Below are positions 35,386 to 43,700 of a stretch of DNA of 64,000 nucleotides, in pieces. Under the pieces are notes generated by a model, which saw nothing but the letters and a program-made list of their open reading frames with translations, had not been told where the DNA came from and did no database searches. The stretch lies in assembly GCF_007859675.1 (NCBI RefSeq), contig NZ_CP042305.1:372001-436000 (forward strand). Direction: 5' to 3'. Both the position numbers and the translations under genes were made by a program. The DNA comes from Humibacter ginsenosidimutans. GTDB taxonomy: Bacteria > Actinomycetota > Actinomycetes > Actinomycetales > Microbacteriaceae. Numbering within the stretch: position 1 is the stretch's first letter; each line of letters begins with the position of its first letter.

Positions 35386-36222
35386 ATGAGGATGGCCACG
35401 CCGAACGCCAGCGACGCCGCAGGCTTCTTGGCGGGCCTCGATCCCTGGGATGTGGTGTTCGCCGTGCTCAGCGTCGTGCTGGGCATCGTGCTCGGCGTGC
35501 TCGCCAGGCGCGGAACGACGGCGGTTCTCGCCCGGGTGCCGAATCTGACCCCTGCCGTGGCGAAGCGCATCGCTTCTGGCGTGCGCACGACGCTGATCCT
35601 GCTGGGCGTCGGCATCGCGCTGTCCTTCCTCGGGGCCCCCATTCAGCCGGTGATCGCACTCGCGATCGTGCTCGGCGTGATCGCGGTGCTGGCGCTGCGC
35701 GGAGTGTCGGAGAACTACGCCGCGGGTCTCGTGATCCAGACAAGGCGTCCGTTCGTGCGCGGCGATGTGGTGCGCATCGCCGACTACGAGGGCGTCGTCA
35801 CCGAGATCAACGGACGTTCGGTGACCGTGCGGCAGTTCGACGGCGCGATCGCGCACATCCCGAATTCCACGGTGATCTCCGCACCGTTCCTCAACGAGTC
35901 GGAGCGCACGGCGCTGCGCTCCGAGGTGGAGGTGCGCGTGCGCTACACGAACCGCGACGACCTGGATGCCGTGGTGCAGAGCATCCGCACCGCCTGCGCC
36001 GGCGTGGACTCCATCGTCGACGGCAAGCACGCCGAGGTGCTGTTCGTGACCATCGAGCCGACGAGGGCGACGCTGTCGGTGCGGTACCGGCACGCACCGA
36101 CCCACCGCGGCACGTCGCGGTCGGACATGGTGGCCGCCGTGCACGCCGCTGTCGCGGACAGGGATGCCGTGGTCACGTCGCAGAGGACGGATCCGCCGCT
36201 CACCCCGCCCGCCGTGCTCTGA
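35386..36222 (+). CDS. MscS-type mechanosensitive ion channel protein
   Basis: A 278-residue small-conductance mechanosensitive channel. It has an N-terminal membrane segment (VVFAVLSVVLGIVLGVLA), two more (TTLILLGVGIALSFLGAPI, IALAIVLGVIAVLALRGVSENYAAGLVI) where the last forms the pore helix, then the beta domain (FVRGDVVRIADYEGVVTEINGRSVTVRQFDGAIAHIPNSTVIS) and an alpha/beta C-terminal domain. The start ATG at 35386 has CGAGGGGA upstream; 35368 is an alternative. It would release solutes on hypo-osmotic shock. Confidence 0.92.
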   Translation: MRMATPNASDAAGFLAGLDPWDVVFAVLSVVLGIVLGVLARRGTTAVLARVPNLTPAVAKRIASGVRTTLILLGVGIALSFLGAPIQPVIALAIVLGVIAVLALRGVSENYAAGLVIQTRRPFVRGDVVRIADYEGVVTEINGRSVTVRQFDGAIAHIPNSTVISAPFLNESERTALRSEVEVRVRYTNRDDLDAVVQSIRTACAGVDSIVDGKHAEVLFVTIEPTRATLSVRYRHAPTHRGTSRSDMVAAVHAAVADRDAVVTSQRTDPPLTPPAVL

Positions 36223-36249
36223 CGAGGCGAACGACGGGCTGCGGCGCGG

Positions 36250-36690
36250 CTACCGCGCGTTCGGCTTCCAGCCGAGCTGGAAGAGCAGACCGAGATCGTC
36301 GCGGACGGCCCGGTGGCTGGTGATCCGGCCGTCTCTCGTGTGGAAGATGTGCACCTGCTTCTGGGCGAAATGACGGCCGGTGGGCGGGATGCCCTGGAAC
36401 ACGCCGGTGTGGCGCCCGGACATGATGCTGGCAGCGATCACCGTGTCGCCGTCGACGGCGACCTCGTGGAGCTCGAACCGCAGGTCGGAGAACGCGTCGC
36501 GCAGCCAGGTCGCCGTTGCGAGATAGCCGGCGGGCCCGCGCTCCTGGCGTTCGGCGTCTTCCGGATCGTCTTCGGCCTCGTGATTGACGAAGTCGGAGGA
36601 GACGATGCGTGCCGCCTCGGACTCGTCCCCGGTCTCGATCAGGCGGAATCCGGCTTCGGCGACATCTTTCAGGTCGTGTGCTGTGGTCAT
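36250..36690 (-). CDS. SnoaL-like ester cyclase family protein
   Basis: A 146-residue NTF2-fold protein with the pattern RLIETGDESEAARIVSSDFVNHEA, DLRFELHEVAVDGDTVIAASIMSGRHTGVFQGIPPTGRHF and VHIFHTRDGRITSHRAVRDDLGLLFQLG, typical of the ester-cyclase branch. No substrate is known. Its start overlaps the padR stop by 4 bases (ATGA), so it is co-translated with the regulator and is likely repressed through the 37273 palindrome. Confidence 0.88.
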   Translation of the reverse strand: MTTAHDLKDVAEAGFRLIETGDESEAARIVSSDFVNHEAEDDPEDAERQERGPAGYLATATWLRDAFSDLRFELHEVAVDGDTVIAASIMSGRHTGVFQGIPPTGRHFAQKQVHIFHTRDGRITSHRAVRDDLGLLFQLGWKPNAR

Positions 36691-37274
36691 GATGACTCCT
36701 TCGCGTCGCGTGGCGCTGTCTTCTTCTTGTCGTGCTCGGCGGTGATGCGGTCGGCGACCGCGCTGTGCCAGGCGATCTCCGCACGCAGCCTGGTGATCAG
36801 ATGTGCGAAGAGGTCGCGGTCTCGGTCGTCGAGATAGTCGCCGGCGGCATCCTGCTGATGTTCGAGCTGCTCGATCCGGGTTCGGAACGTGCCGATGCGG
36901 TCGTCGATGATCGCCCTCAGCTCGGCCTGCGGCACGTCGTCGGAGACGGAGAGGCCGAGGTCGAAGGGATCGGCGGGCAGCTCGACGGTGCGCAGGAACT
37001 CGTCGCGGAGCACGCGCAACTCGCGTCTGCCCTCGTCGGTGATCGTGTAGATGGTGCGTTCGGGAAGCAGCCCCGGGCGTTCCGTGCGCACGGGCTCCAC
37101 CAGGCCCTCGTCGTTCAGGCGCCGCAAGGTCGTGTAGATCGAGCCGACGCCGACGTCGGTCCAGAGCTCGGTGCGGCCGATCTTCGCCTCGCGCCGCAGC
37201 TCGTGTCCGTGCGCCTGCCCGCGCCGAACGAGCTCGGCGAGCAGGAACAGACGTGTCGAGTCTCCGCGTTTCAT
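36687..37274 (-). CDS. PadR family transcriptional regulator
   Basis: A 195-residue regulator with an N-terminal winged helix (LFLLAELVRRGQAHGHELRRE, VGVGSIYTTLRRLNDEGLVEPVRTER, RTIYTITDEGRREL) and a C-terminal helical dimerisation domain (FRTRIEQLEHQQDAAGDYLDD). PadR proteins usually repress their own operon and respond to phenolics or other ligands. The ATG at 37274 lies inside a perfect palindrome, which makes autorepression likely. Confidence 0.95.
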   Translation of the reverse strand: MKRGDSTRLFLLAELVRRGQAHGHELRREAKIGRTELWTDVGVGSIYTTLRRLNDEGLVEPVRTERPGLLPERTIYTITDEGRRELRVLRDEFLRTVELPADPFDLGLSVSDDVPQAELRAIIDDRIGTFRTRIEQLEHQQDAAGDYLDDRDRDLFAHLITRLRAEIAWHSAVADRITAEHDKKKTAPRDAKESS

Positions 37275-37304
37275 AGCGACTAGTTTATATAGACTAGTCG
37301 CTAT
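37273..37304. promoter_or_regulatory. Perfect 32-bp palindromic operator covering the padR start
   Basis: Arms ATAGCGACTAGT (37273-37284) and ACTAGTCGCTAT (37293-37304) are exact reverse complements about an 8-base spacer TTATATAG. On the minus strand the spacer supplies TATATA, a good -10 element 11 bases before the padR ATG, and the arm itself contains the start codon. Binding would block both the promoter and the start. A further half-site-like CTAGTGAC lies at about 37307-37314. Confidence 0.75.
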
Positions 37305-37317
37305 CGTCTAGTGACTT

Positions 37318-38028
37318 TCAGGATGCCAGCGGCTCGATGAGCGAGGCATCCGCAGGGTCGACCGCGCGGGAGTTGTTGACCCGGGGATCGACCTCGTAGC
37401 CGGTGATCGTGGCGGCCATGCGGTCCGACTCCGCGGACAGCAGATTCACCAGGTTCTGCTTGCCCGGCTCGTCGAGCTTGTCGGGTGTGAGGAACTCCTC
37501 CCAGACGTCGCGCTGAAGGAACACGGGCATGCGGTCGTGGACCGCGCCGGAGGCATCCTTCGCCTCCCTCGTGATGATGGCGGTGGACACCTGCCATTCG
37601 TCGTCCACCTTGCGCACGGCATAGATGCCGGCGGCGGCGAGCAGACCGCCGTCGGTGGCGTGCAGGAAGTGGGCGCGCTTGTGGCCGGCCTCGCCCGTCC
37701 ACTCGTAGTAGCCGCGCATCGGCACGATGGCGCGTGACGAGGCGAAGGCACCCTTCCAGAGGCCGTTGCTGGCCACCGTCTCGATGCGGGCGTTGAAGTT
37801 CGGGCGCTTCGAATCGCGCATGAACGCGGGGTGGAAGTTCCAGACGGCGCCGTCGACGCTGCGGCGCACCTCCCCCGTCGCCCTGTCGACCCGCTCCCTC
37901 ACGATGGGGACGACGTCGGTCGGCGCGATCGAATAGCTGGGCCGCCAGTCGTGCAGGTCGCCGCCCGCCGCGACGAACTCGGTGATCAGCTCGTTGACGT
38001 CGTCATCCATCGCGAAACGTCCGCACAT
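37318..38028 (-). CDS. SOS response-associated peptidase (SRAP/HMCES family)
   Basis: A 236-residue SRAP protein that crosslinks to abasic sites in single-stranded DNA through its N-terminal cysteine. After Met removal the protein begins CGRFAMDDDVNELI. The active-site asparagine is in NARIETVASNGLW, the Glu in MRGYYEWTGEAGHKRAHF, and the His in GAVHDRMPVFLQRDVWEEFL. Length and motifs are normal. The gene diverges from imuA'-imuB-dnaE2 across a 154-base region that contains a LexA-like box and a pair of 13-bp direct repeats, which makes it part of a DNA-damage locus. Confidence 0.96.
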   Translation of the reverse strand: MCGRFAMDDDVNELITEFVAAGGDLHDWRPSYSIAPTDVVPIVRERVDRATGEVRRSVDGAVWNFHPAFMRDSKRPNFNARIETVASNGLWKGAFASSRAIVPMRGYYEWTGEAGHKRAHFLHATDGGLLAAAGIYAVRKVDDEWQVSTAIITREAKDASGAVHDRMPVFLQRDVWEEFLTPDKLDEPGKQNLVNLLSAESDRMAATITGYEVDPRVNNSRAVDPADASLIEPLAS

Positions 38029-38051
38029 GGCTTCAGTGTGTCACCGGCCGC

Positions 38052-38086
38052 TGACATACTGCGGAGCTGCGAGTGACATATTGCGG
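38052..38086. repeat. Pair of 13-bp direct repeats upstream of the SRAP gene
   Basis: TGACATACTGCGG (38052-38064) and TGACATATTGCGG (38074-38086) differ at one base and are spaced exactly 22 bp, two helical turns. They lie 24-58 bases upstream of the SRAP start, a position suited to a regulator working cooperatively. The binding protein is unknown. Confidence 0.5.
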
Positions 38087-38156
38087 GGCGGCGAGCGGTC
38101 GTCGATTCGCATCGAATAATCGAGCGGAAACCTCGCGCTCCGATGGTTTGACAGTA

Positions 38157-38172
38157 TCGAATATGCGTTCGA
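38157..38172. promoter_or_regulatory. LexA-like SOS box in front of imuA'
   Basis: TCGAATATGCGTTCGA matches the Gram-positive/actinobacterial SOS consensus TCGAACN4GTTCGA with one mismatch. It overlaps the promoter spacer, just after a TTGACA -35 at 38148-38153, and ends 10 bases before the GTG of imuA'. LexA bound here would block imuA'-imuB-dnaE2; an effect on the divergent SRAP gene is possible. Confidence 0.75.
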
Positions 38173-38182
38173 CACTGGAAGA

Positions 38183-38983
38183 GTGACACTTCTCGCCGAG
38201 AGCACCGCCGTCGAGCGGGCGAGAGCCGATCTGGATCGGCTGCTCGCGCTGCGCTCGAAGCTGGGCGAGCTGGAGCGCACCAGGGTGGACGGCGGCGCGC
38301 TGCCCACGCATCCTGCGCTGGGAGCGCTGCTGCCTGGCGGAGGACTGCAGCCCGGTGGCGTGTATTCGGTGAGCGGATCGACCTCGCTCCTCATGACACT
38401 GCTGGCCGGTCCCAGTGCCGACGGCGCCTGGTGCGCTGTGGTGGGGATGCCGGGGTTCGGCACCGAGGCCGCGGCCCGGTTCGGCATCGACCTCGACCGG
38501 CTGGTGCTGGTGCCGCATCCCGGTGACCGCTGGTTCGGCGTGACGGCGGCGCTCGCCGACGCCGTGAGCGTGGTGGCTGTCGCCCCGGCCGCACGTGTGG
38601 GAGACGCGGAGGCCGCGCGGCTGGCGGCCAGGCTGCGGCAACGCGGTGCCGTGCTGCTCGTCGCGGGGGCGTGGCCGCGGGTGGATGCGAGGGTGGGGGT
38701 GGCATCCAGCAGCTGGGTCGGCGTCTGCGAGGGGCACGGCTACCTCGGCGTGCGCGAGGTCACGGTGACGGCGGAGAGCCGGTCGTGGGGCAGGGAGCGC
38801 AGCGCGCGACTGCTGCTGACGCCCGACGGGCGGTTGCAGGATGCCGCGCCGGCGGCTCCGACGCCGCTCACCGTTCCCCTCCGCCGGGTGCGCGCTGGAC
38901 AGGCCCGTGGTGGCCTGCACGCGGTGCCGCGCGGTCTCAGGGAACGCGACCCCGGCGAACGAGGTCTTAGGGCGGTGGGTTGA
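38183..38983 (+). CDS. imuA': ImuA'-like mutasome protein
   Basis: A 266-residue RecA-related protein that works with ImuB and DnaE2 in error-prone repair. Readable parts: LLALRSKLGELERTRVDGGALPTHPALGALLPGGGLQPGGVYSVSGSTSLLMTLLAGPSADGAWCAVVG, with a weak P-loop-like turn, and FGIDLDRLVLVPHPGDRWFGVTAALAD. The C-terminal 35 residues are Arg/Gly-rich. The GTG start at 38183 follows directly after the LexA-like box. Its stop overlaps the imuB ATG by one base. The name rests on position and the ImuA-type GALLPGGGLQPG segment; the actinobacterial ImuA' is distinct from proteobacterial ImuA. Confidence 0.85.
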   Translation: MTLLAESTAVERARADLDRLLALRSKLGELERTRVDGGALPTHPALGALLPGGGLQPGGVYSVSGSTSLLMTLLAGPSADGAWCAVVGMPGFGTEAAARFGIDLDRLVLVPHPGDRWFGVTAALADAVSVVAVAPAARVGDAEAARLAARLRQRGAVLLVAGAWPRVDARVGVASSSWVGVCEGHGYLGVREVTVTAESRSWGRERSARLLLTPDGRLQDAAPAAPTPLTVPLRRVRAGQARGGLHAVPRGLRERDPGERGLRAVG

Positions 38984-40683
38984 TGTCTGGCAGCGGTGCG
39001 CCCGGCGGGGACGGGCGGCCTCGTGAGCGTGACACGCTCTTCGAGGCGGCGGCCTTGACGGCGCCGGGCGCTGCCATGCGACCGGTCGACCGCGGTGCGC
39101 CCGGCGGGGACGGGCGCACAAGGCAAAACCGAACACTCGTCCTGTGGTGCCCGGACTGGCCGGTGCGCGCGGCGGTGGCCGCTGGGCTGGCGGAGGGCGG
39201 GCATCCTGTCGCGCTCATCGACAAGGGGATGGTGTTCGCCTCATCGGCCGAGGCGCGTCGCGAGGGGGTGCGGCGGGGGCTGCGGGTGCGGGAGGCGCAG
39301 GCGCGCTGTGCCGCGCTCACCGTGCTGCGGTACGACAGGGGTCTCGACCAGCGCGAGTTCGAGCCGCTGCTGGCCGCTATCGAGCAAGCGATTCCCGGCG
39401 TGCAGCCCATGCGGCCGGGGTTGTGCGCGCTGCGTGCCCGCGGTCCTGCACGGTTCTACGGCGGGGAGGATGCCGCCGCCCGCGAGCTGCTGCGCGTCGC
39501 CGCCGAGCACGGCTCCCCCGATGCGTGCGCGGGCATCGCCGACGGACCGTTCGCCGCCGAGCAGGCCGCGCGCGCGGCATCCCGTCCCCGTCGATCGGGT
39601 GGCCGGGTGCTGATCGTGGAGCCGGGCCGGTCGGCGGATTTTCTGGCGCCTCTGCCCGTCGACGCGCTCGGATTCGACGCGCAGCTGACGACGCTGCTGC
39701 ATCGACTCGGACTGGACACCATCGGGACGCTCGCCGCACTGGATCCTCTGGAGCTCGAAGACCGGTTCGGTCAGGCGGGCGTGCGCGCCCATGCGCTCGC
39801 CACCGGGACGGAGCGCACCGTCGTGGTGCCGCGCGATCCGCAGGCCGTGCTGGAGCGATCGATCGCGTTCGAGCCCGGACTGGAGCGGGCGGACGAGGTG
39901 ACGTTCGCGTTCAGGCAGACGGCCGACGACTTCGTGGCATCCCTGGTGCGCGCGAAGCTCGTCGCCACGGCGATCACGATCGTGGCCCGCTCGGAGTCCG
40001 GCGCGGAGAGCGAGCGCACGTGGCTGCACCCGAGGTGGTTCACGGCATCCGACGTCGTCGACAGGGTGCGCTGGCAGCTCGAGGGTGCAGGCGCGGGCAG
40101 TGGGCTGGACTCCGCCGTCGTCGAGGTGACGGTGAAGCCGGAGGCGGTGGATGCCGCCGGCCACCACGAAGACGGGCTGTTCGGCGGCGGTCCGGACGAG
40201 CGGGTGCATCACGCGCTCTCCAGGGTGCAGAGCATGCTCGGGCACGAGGCTGTCGGCACGCCCGCCGTGGGCGGCGGTCGCATGCTCGCCGATCGCGCCG
40301 TGCTCGTGCCGTGGGGCGATCGGGCCTCGGATGCCGTTGCCCATGACCGCGCGAAGCCCTGGCCGGGATCTCTCCCACCCCCGCTGCCCGCCACGGTGTA
40401 CGCGCCGCCCGCGCGGTGTGCCGTGGTGGCGGCATCCGGGGCCGCCGTCGACGTGGACGACGCGGGCGAGCTCACGGCGGACCCCGTCGGCTTCTCCCCC
40501 GCGCCAGGCAGGCCGCCCGTCGCCGTCTCCGGTTGGGCGGGGCCGTGGCCCGTCGAGGAACGCTGGTGGGATACGGACGCTGCCCGCAGCGTGCACCGTC
40601 TGCAGCTCGTCGACTCCGACGGCGGCGCGTGGCTCGTGCTGCTCGAACACGGCGAGTGGATGCTCGAGGCCCGCTATGACTGA
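38983..40683 (+). CDS. imuB: ImuB-like Y-family polymerase homologue, with repeat-derived N-terminus
   Basis: The Y-family adaptor that tethers DnaE2 to the sliding clamp. Family sequence begins near residue 47 with RTLVLWCPDWPVRAAVAAGLAEG. Further parts are ALIDKGMVFASSAEARREGVRRGL, VQPMRPGLCALRARGPARFYGGEDA, the helix-hairpin region LLHRLGLDTIGTLAALDPLELEDRFG and a DGLFGGGPDERVHHAL segment near the C-terminus that includes a clamp-binding-like GLFG. The catalytic acidic residues of true Y-family polymerases are not seen at the N-terminus, as expected for ImuB. The first ~46 residues (with GAPGGDGR twice) are encoded by a 99-bp repeat unit related to the array at 46891. The start may instead be the ATG at 39075 inside the repeat. 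Confidence 0.88.
   Translation: MSGSGAPGGDGRPRERDTLFEAAALTAPGAAMRPVDRGAPGGDGRTRQNRTLVLWCPDWPVRAAVAAGLAEGGHPVALIDKGMVFASSAEARREGVRRGLRVREAQARCAALTVLRYDRGLDQREFEPLLAAIEQAIPGVQPMRPGLCALRARGPARFYGGEDAAARELLRVAAEHGSPDACAGIADGPFAAEQAARAASRPRRSGGRVLIVEPGRSADFLAPLPVDALGFDAQLTTLLHRLGLDTIGTLAALDPLELEDRFGQAGVRAHALATGTERTVVVPRDPQAVLERSIAFEPGLERADEVTFAFRQTADDFVASLVRAKLVATAITIVARSESGAESERTWLHPRWFTASDVVDRVRWQLEGAGAGSGLDSAVVEVTVKPEAVDAAGHHEDGLFGGGPDERVHHALSRVQSMLGHEAVGTPAVGGGRMLADRAVLVPWGDRASDAVAHDRAKPWPGSLPPPLPATVYAPPARCAVVAASGAAVDVDDAGELTADPVGFSPAPGRPPVAVSGWAGPWPVEERWWDTDAARSVHRLQLVDSDGGAWLVLLEHGEWMLEARYD
38993..39122 (+). repeat. In-frame copy (1.3 units) of the 97-99-bp repeat in the 5' end of imuB
   Basis: The stretch GCGGTGCGCCCGGCGGGG begins at 38993 and again at 39092, a period of 99 bp. 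Between them lies GTGACACGCTCTTCGAGGCG and a following GGCGGC, identical over 26 bp to the core of the array units at 46891-47222. Since 99 is a multiple of three the unit is read through in frame. It accounts for the non-conserved N-terminus of ImuB. Confidence 0.8.
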
Positions 40684-40727
40684 GCGCATGTCGCTCGCTC
40701 AGCGAGCAGGGACGGCGGTGGCCTGAG

Positions 40728-43700
40728 ATGGGCTGGAAGAACCCGCCGGTGCCGTGGTCGGAGATCGAGCGCACGCTGTCGGGGCGCCGTCCGCCGGAGG
40801 GCGACCTCGCTGCGCTGGACTCCCCCGCCCGCAGCGTGAAGCGGCACACGTACCGTGGTGAGCCGATCACTCCGATCGACGGCCCGTACGTGCCGTACGC
40901 GGAATTGCATGCGCACTCCCACTACAGCTTTCTCGACGGCGCCAGCGCACCGGAGCGGCTGGTCGAGGAGGCGGTCAGGCTGCGGCTGAACGCCATCGCA
41001 CTGACCGACCACGACGGCATGTACGGCGTGGTGCGGCTCGCGGAGGCGGCCGAGATCCACACCATGGTGAAGACGGTGTTCGGTGCCGAGCTCTCGCTGA
41101 GGCTGGGCAAGCCGCAGAACGGCGAGGCCGACCCGGAAGGCACGCACCTGCTCGTGCTCGCACGCGGCGAGGAGGGCTACCACCGGCTGGCGGGCGCGAT
41201 CACCGACGCACAACTGCATCCCGATGCGGAGAAGGGGCGGCCGCTCTACGACCTGCACGTCCTGGCGGAGCAGGCGGGCGGGCGCTGGACGGTGCTCACC
41301 GGGTGTCGCAAGGGCGCCGTGCGGCAGGCGCTGGCCGGCGGTGCGGATGCTGCGGGATCGATGCCCGACATCGGGGCGGCATCCCGAGCACTCGACGAGC
41401 TCGTCGACCTGTTCGGCGCCGACCACGTGGTGGTCGAGCTGTTCGACACCGGATCCCCGTTGGACACCGTGCACAACGATGCGCTGTTCGCGTTGGCGAA
41501 GCGCAAGGGACTGGCGTCCGTCGCCACAGGCCTCGTGCACTACGCGTCGAAGGCGGAGCGGCCGCTCGCGACGGCGATGGCCGCGGTGCGCGCCAGGCGC
41601 AGCCTGGACGAGCTCGACGGCTGGCTGCCGGCAGCCTCGACCACCGGGCTGCGCACCGGAGCGGAGATGGCGAAGCGGTTCGCCCGCTATCCCGGCGTGA
41701 TCGAGCGGAGCGTCGAGATCGCCGACAGCCACGCGTTCTCCCTGAGGTCGGCCAAGCCCAAGCTGCCCAAGCAGGACGTGCCAGACGGACACACGCCGAT
41801 GACGTACCTGCGCCGGCTCGTCGATGAAGGCATCGCCGAGCGGTATCCGCCCGACTACGCGCACGCGAGCGCCGAAGCGGTGCGTGCGCGCATGGAGAAG
41901 GAGCTGTCGGTGATCGAGGCGAAGGACTTCCCCGGTTACTTCCTCATCGTGCACGACATCGTGCGGTTCGCGCGCGACAAAGGCATCCTCTGCCAGGGCC
42001 GCGGATCGGCCGCGAACTCGGCCGTCTGCTATGCGCTGGGAATCACCGCGATCGACTCCATCGAGTACAACCTGCCGTTCGAGCGCTTCCTCTCCAGCCT
42101 GCGGCCCGAGGAGCCCGACATCGACGTGGACTTCGACGCGCGGCGGCGCGAAGAGGTCATCCAGCACGTGTTCGACAAATACGGCCGCCGCAATGCGGCT
42201 CAGGTGGCGAACGTGATCAGCTACCGCCCGAAGAACGCGGTGCGTGACATGGCGAAGGCGCTCGGTCATTCCACAGGGCAGCAGGATGCCTGGTCGAAGC
42301 AGGTGGAACGCTACGGCCCCGACGTGTTCACGGGCGACCACGACATTCCGGATGCCGTCGTCGCGCTCTCGAAACAGCTGCTGACCGCGCCGCGGCACCT
42401 GGGCATCCACTCCGGCGGCATGGTGCTCACCGACCGGCCGGTGGGCGAGGTCGTGCCGATCGAGCGCGCCCGCATGGCCAAGCGCACGGTGCTGCAGTGG
42501 GACAAGGGCGACTGCGAATGGATGGGCCTGGTCAAGTTCGACCTGCTCGGCCTCGGCATGCTCGCCGCCCTGCAGTACATGTTCGACATGATCGGGCAGC
42601 ACCTCGGCGAGGCCTGGACACTCGCCTCGATCCCGAAGGAGGAGTCCGCGGTCTACGACATGTTGTGCAGGGCGGACGCCATCGGTGTGTTCCAGGTGGA
42701 GAGCCGCGCCCAACTCGGCACGCTCCCCCGGCTGCTCCCCCGCGCGTTTTACGACCTCGTGATCGAGGTGGCGCTCATCCGGCCGGGGCCGATCCAGGGC
42801 GGGGCGGTGCACCCGTACATCCGTCGGCGCGCTCACAAGGAGACGGTGACGTATGCCCACGAGGATCTGAAGCCGGTGCTGAAGCGCACGCTGGGCATCC
42901 CGCTGTTCCAGGAGCAGGTGATGCAGATGGCGATGGCGGTCGGCGACTGCTCCGCCGCGGACGCCGACCTGCTGCGCCGGGCCATGGGGTCCAAGCGCGG
43001 CGTCGAGAAGATCGAGTCGCTGCGCGAGAAAGTGTTCGCCGGCATGGCCCGGCGCGGGCTCGACGACGAGCAGGCGAACGGCATCTGGGCGCAGATCGAG
43101 GCGTTCGCCGACTTCGGCTTCGCCGAGAGCCACGCGCTGAGCTTCGCGCTGCTCGTCTACGCCAGCGCGTGGCTCAAGCTGCACTACCCCGCAGCGTTTC
43201 TCGCCGCGCTCATCAAGGCGCAGCCGATGGGCTTCTACTCGGCGCAGAGCCTCACCCAAGACGCGGTGCGGCACGGCGTGATCGCGCGGCACGTCGACAT
43301 CAACCGCTCAGGCGTGCACCCCGACCTCGAGCCGGTCGATGAGCGGGTCGGCCGCGCGACCGACGGGACGATCGTCGGCGCCGCGCCGACCGAGGATGCC
43401 GTCGTGACGGCGGGCGGCATGGCTTCCTGCCTCGATCGGAAGCAGCCGCCCATTCCGCAGAAGTTCGACCGCGCCGACCCGGATGCCTCCGCCTCCCACC
43501 GCAGAGACGGCGCGCTCGCCGTGCGTCTCGGCCTCGCCGGCGTGAACACCATCGGCGAGAAGCATGCTCAGCGCATCGTGGACGAGCGGGATGCCCGTGG
43601 CCCCTACTCCAGCATGGACGACCTCGCCCGCCGCGTTGGGCTCACGACACCGCAGCTGGAGGCGTTGTCGGCGGCGGGCGCGTTCGAGTCGCTGGGGCTC

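Noticed and set aside
40674-43292. A very long open frame antisense to dnaE2
   Set aside because: It mirrors the codon structure of dnaE2 in GC-rich DNA, is His/Arg/Gln-rich without any domain, and the sense strand is an unambiguous polymerase.
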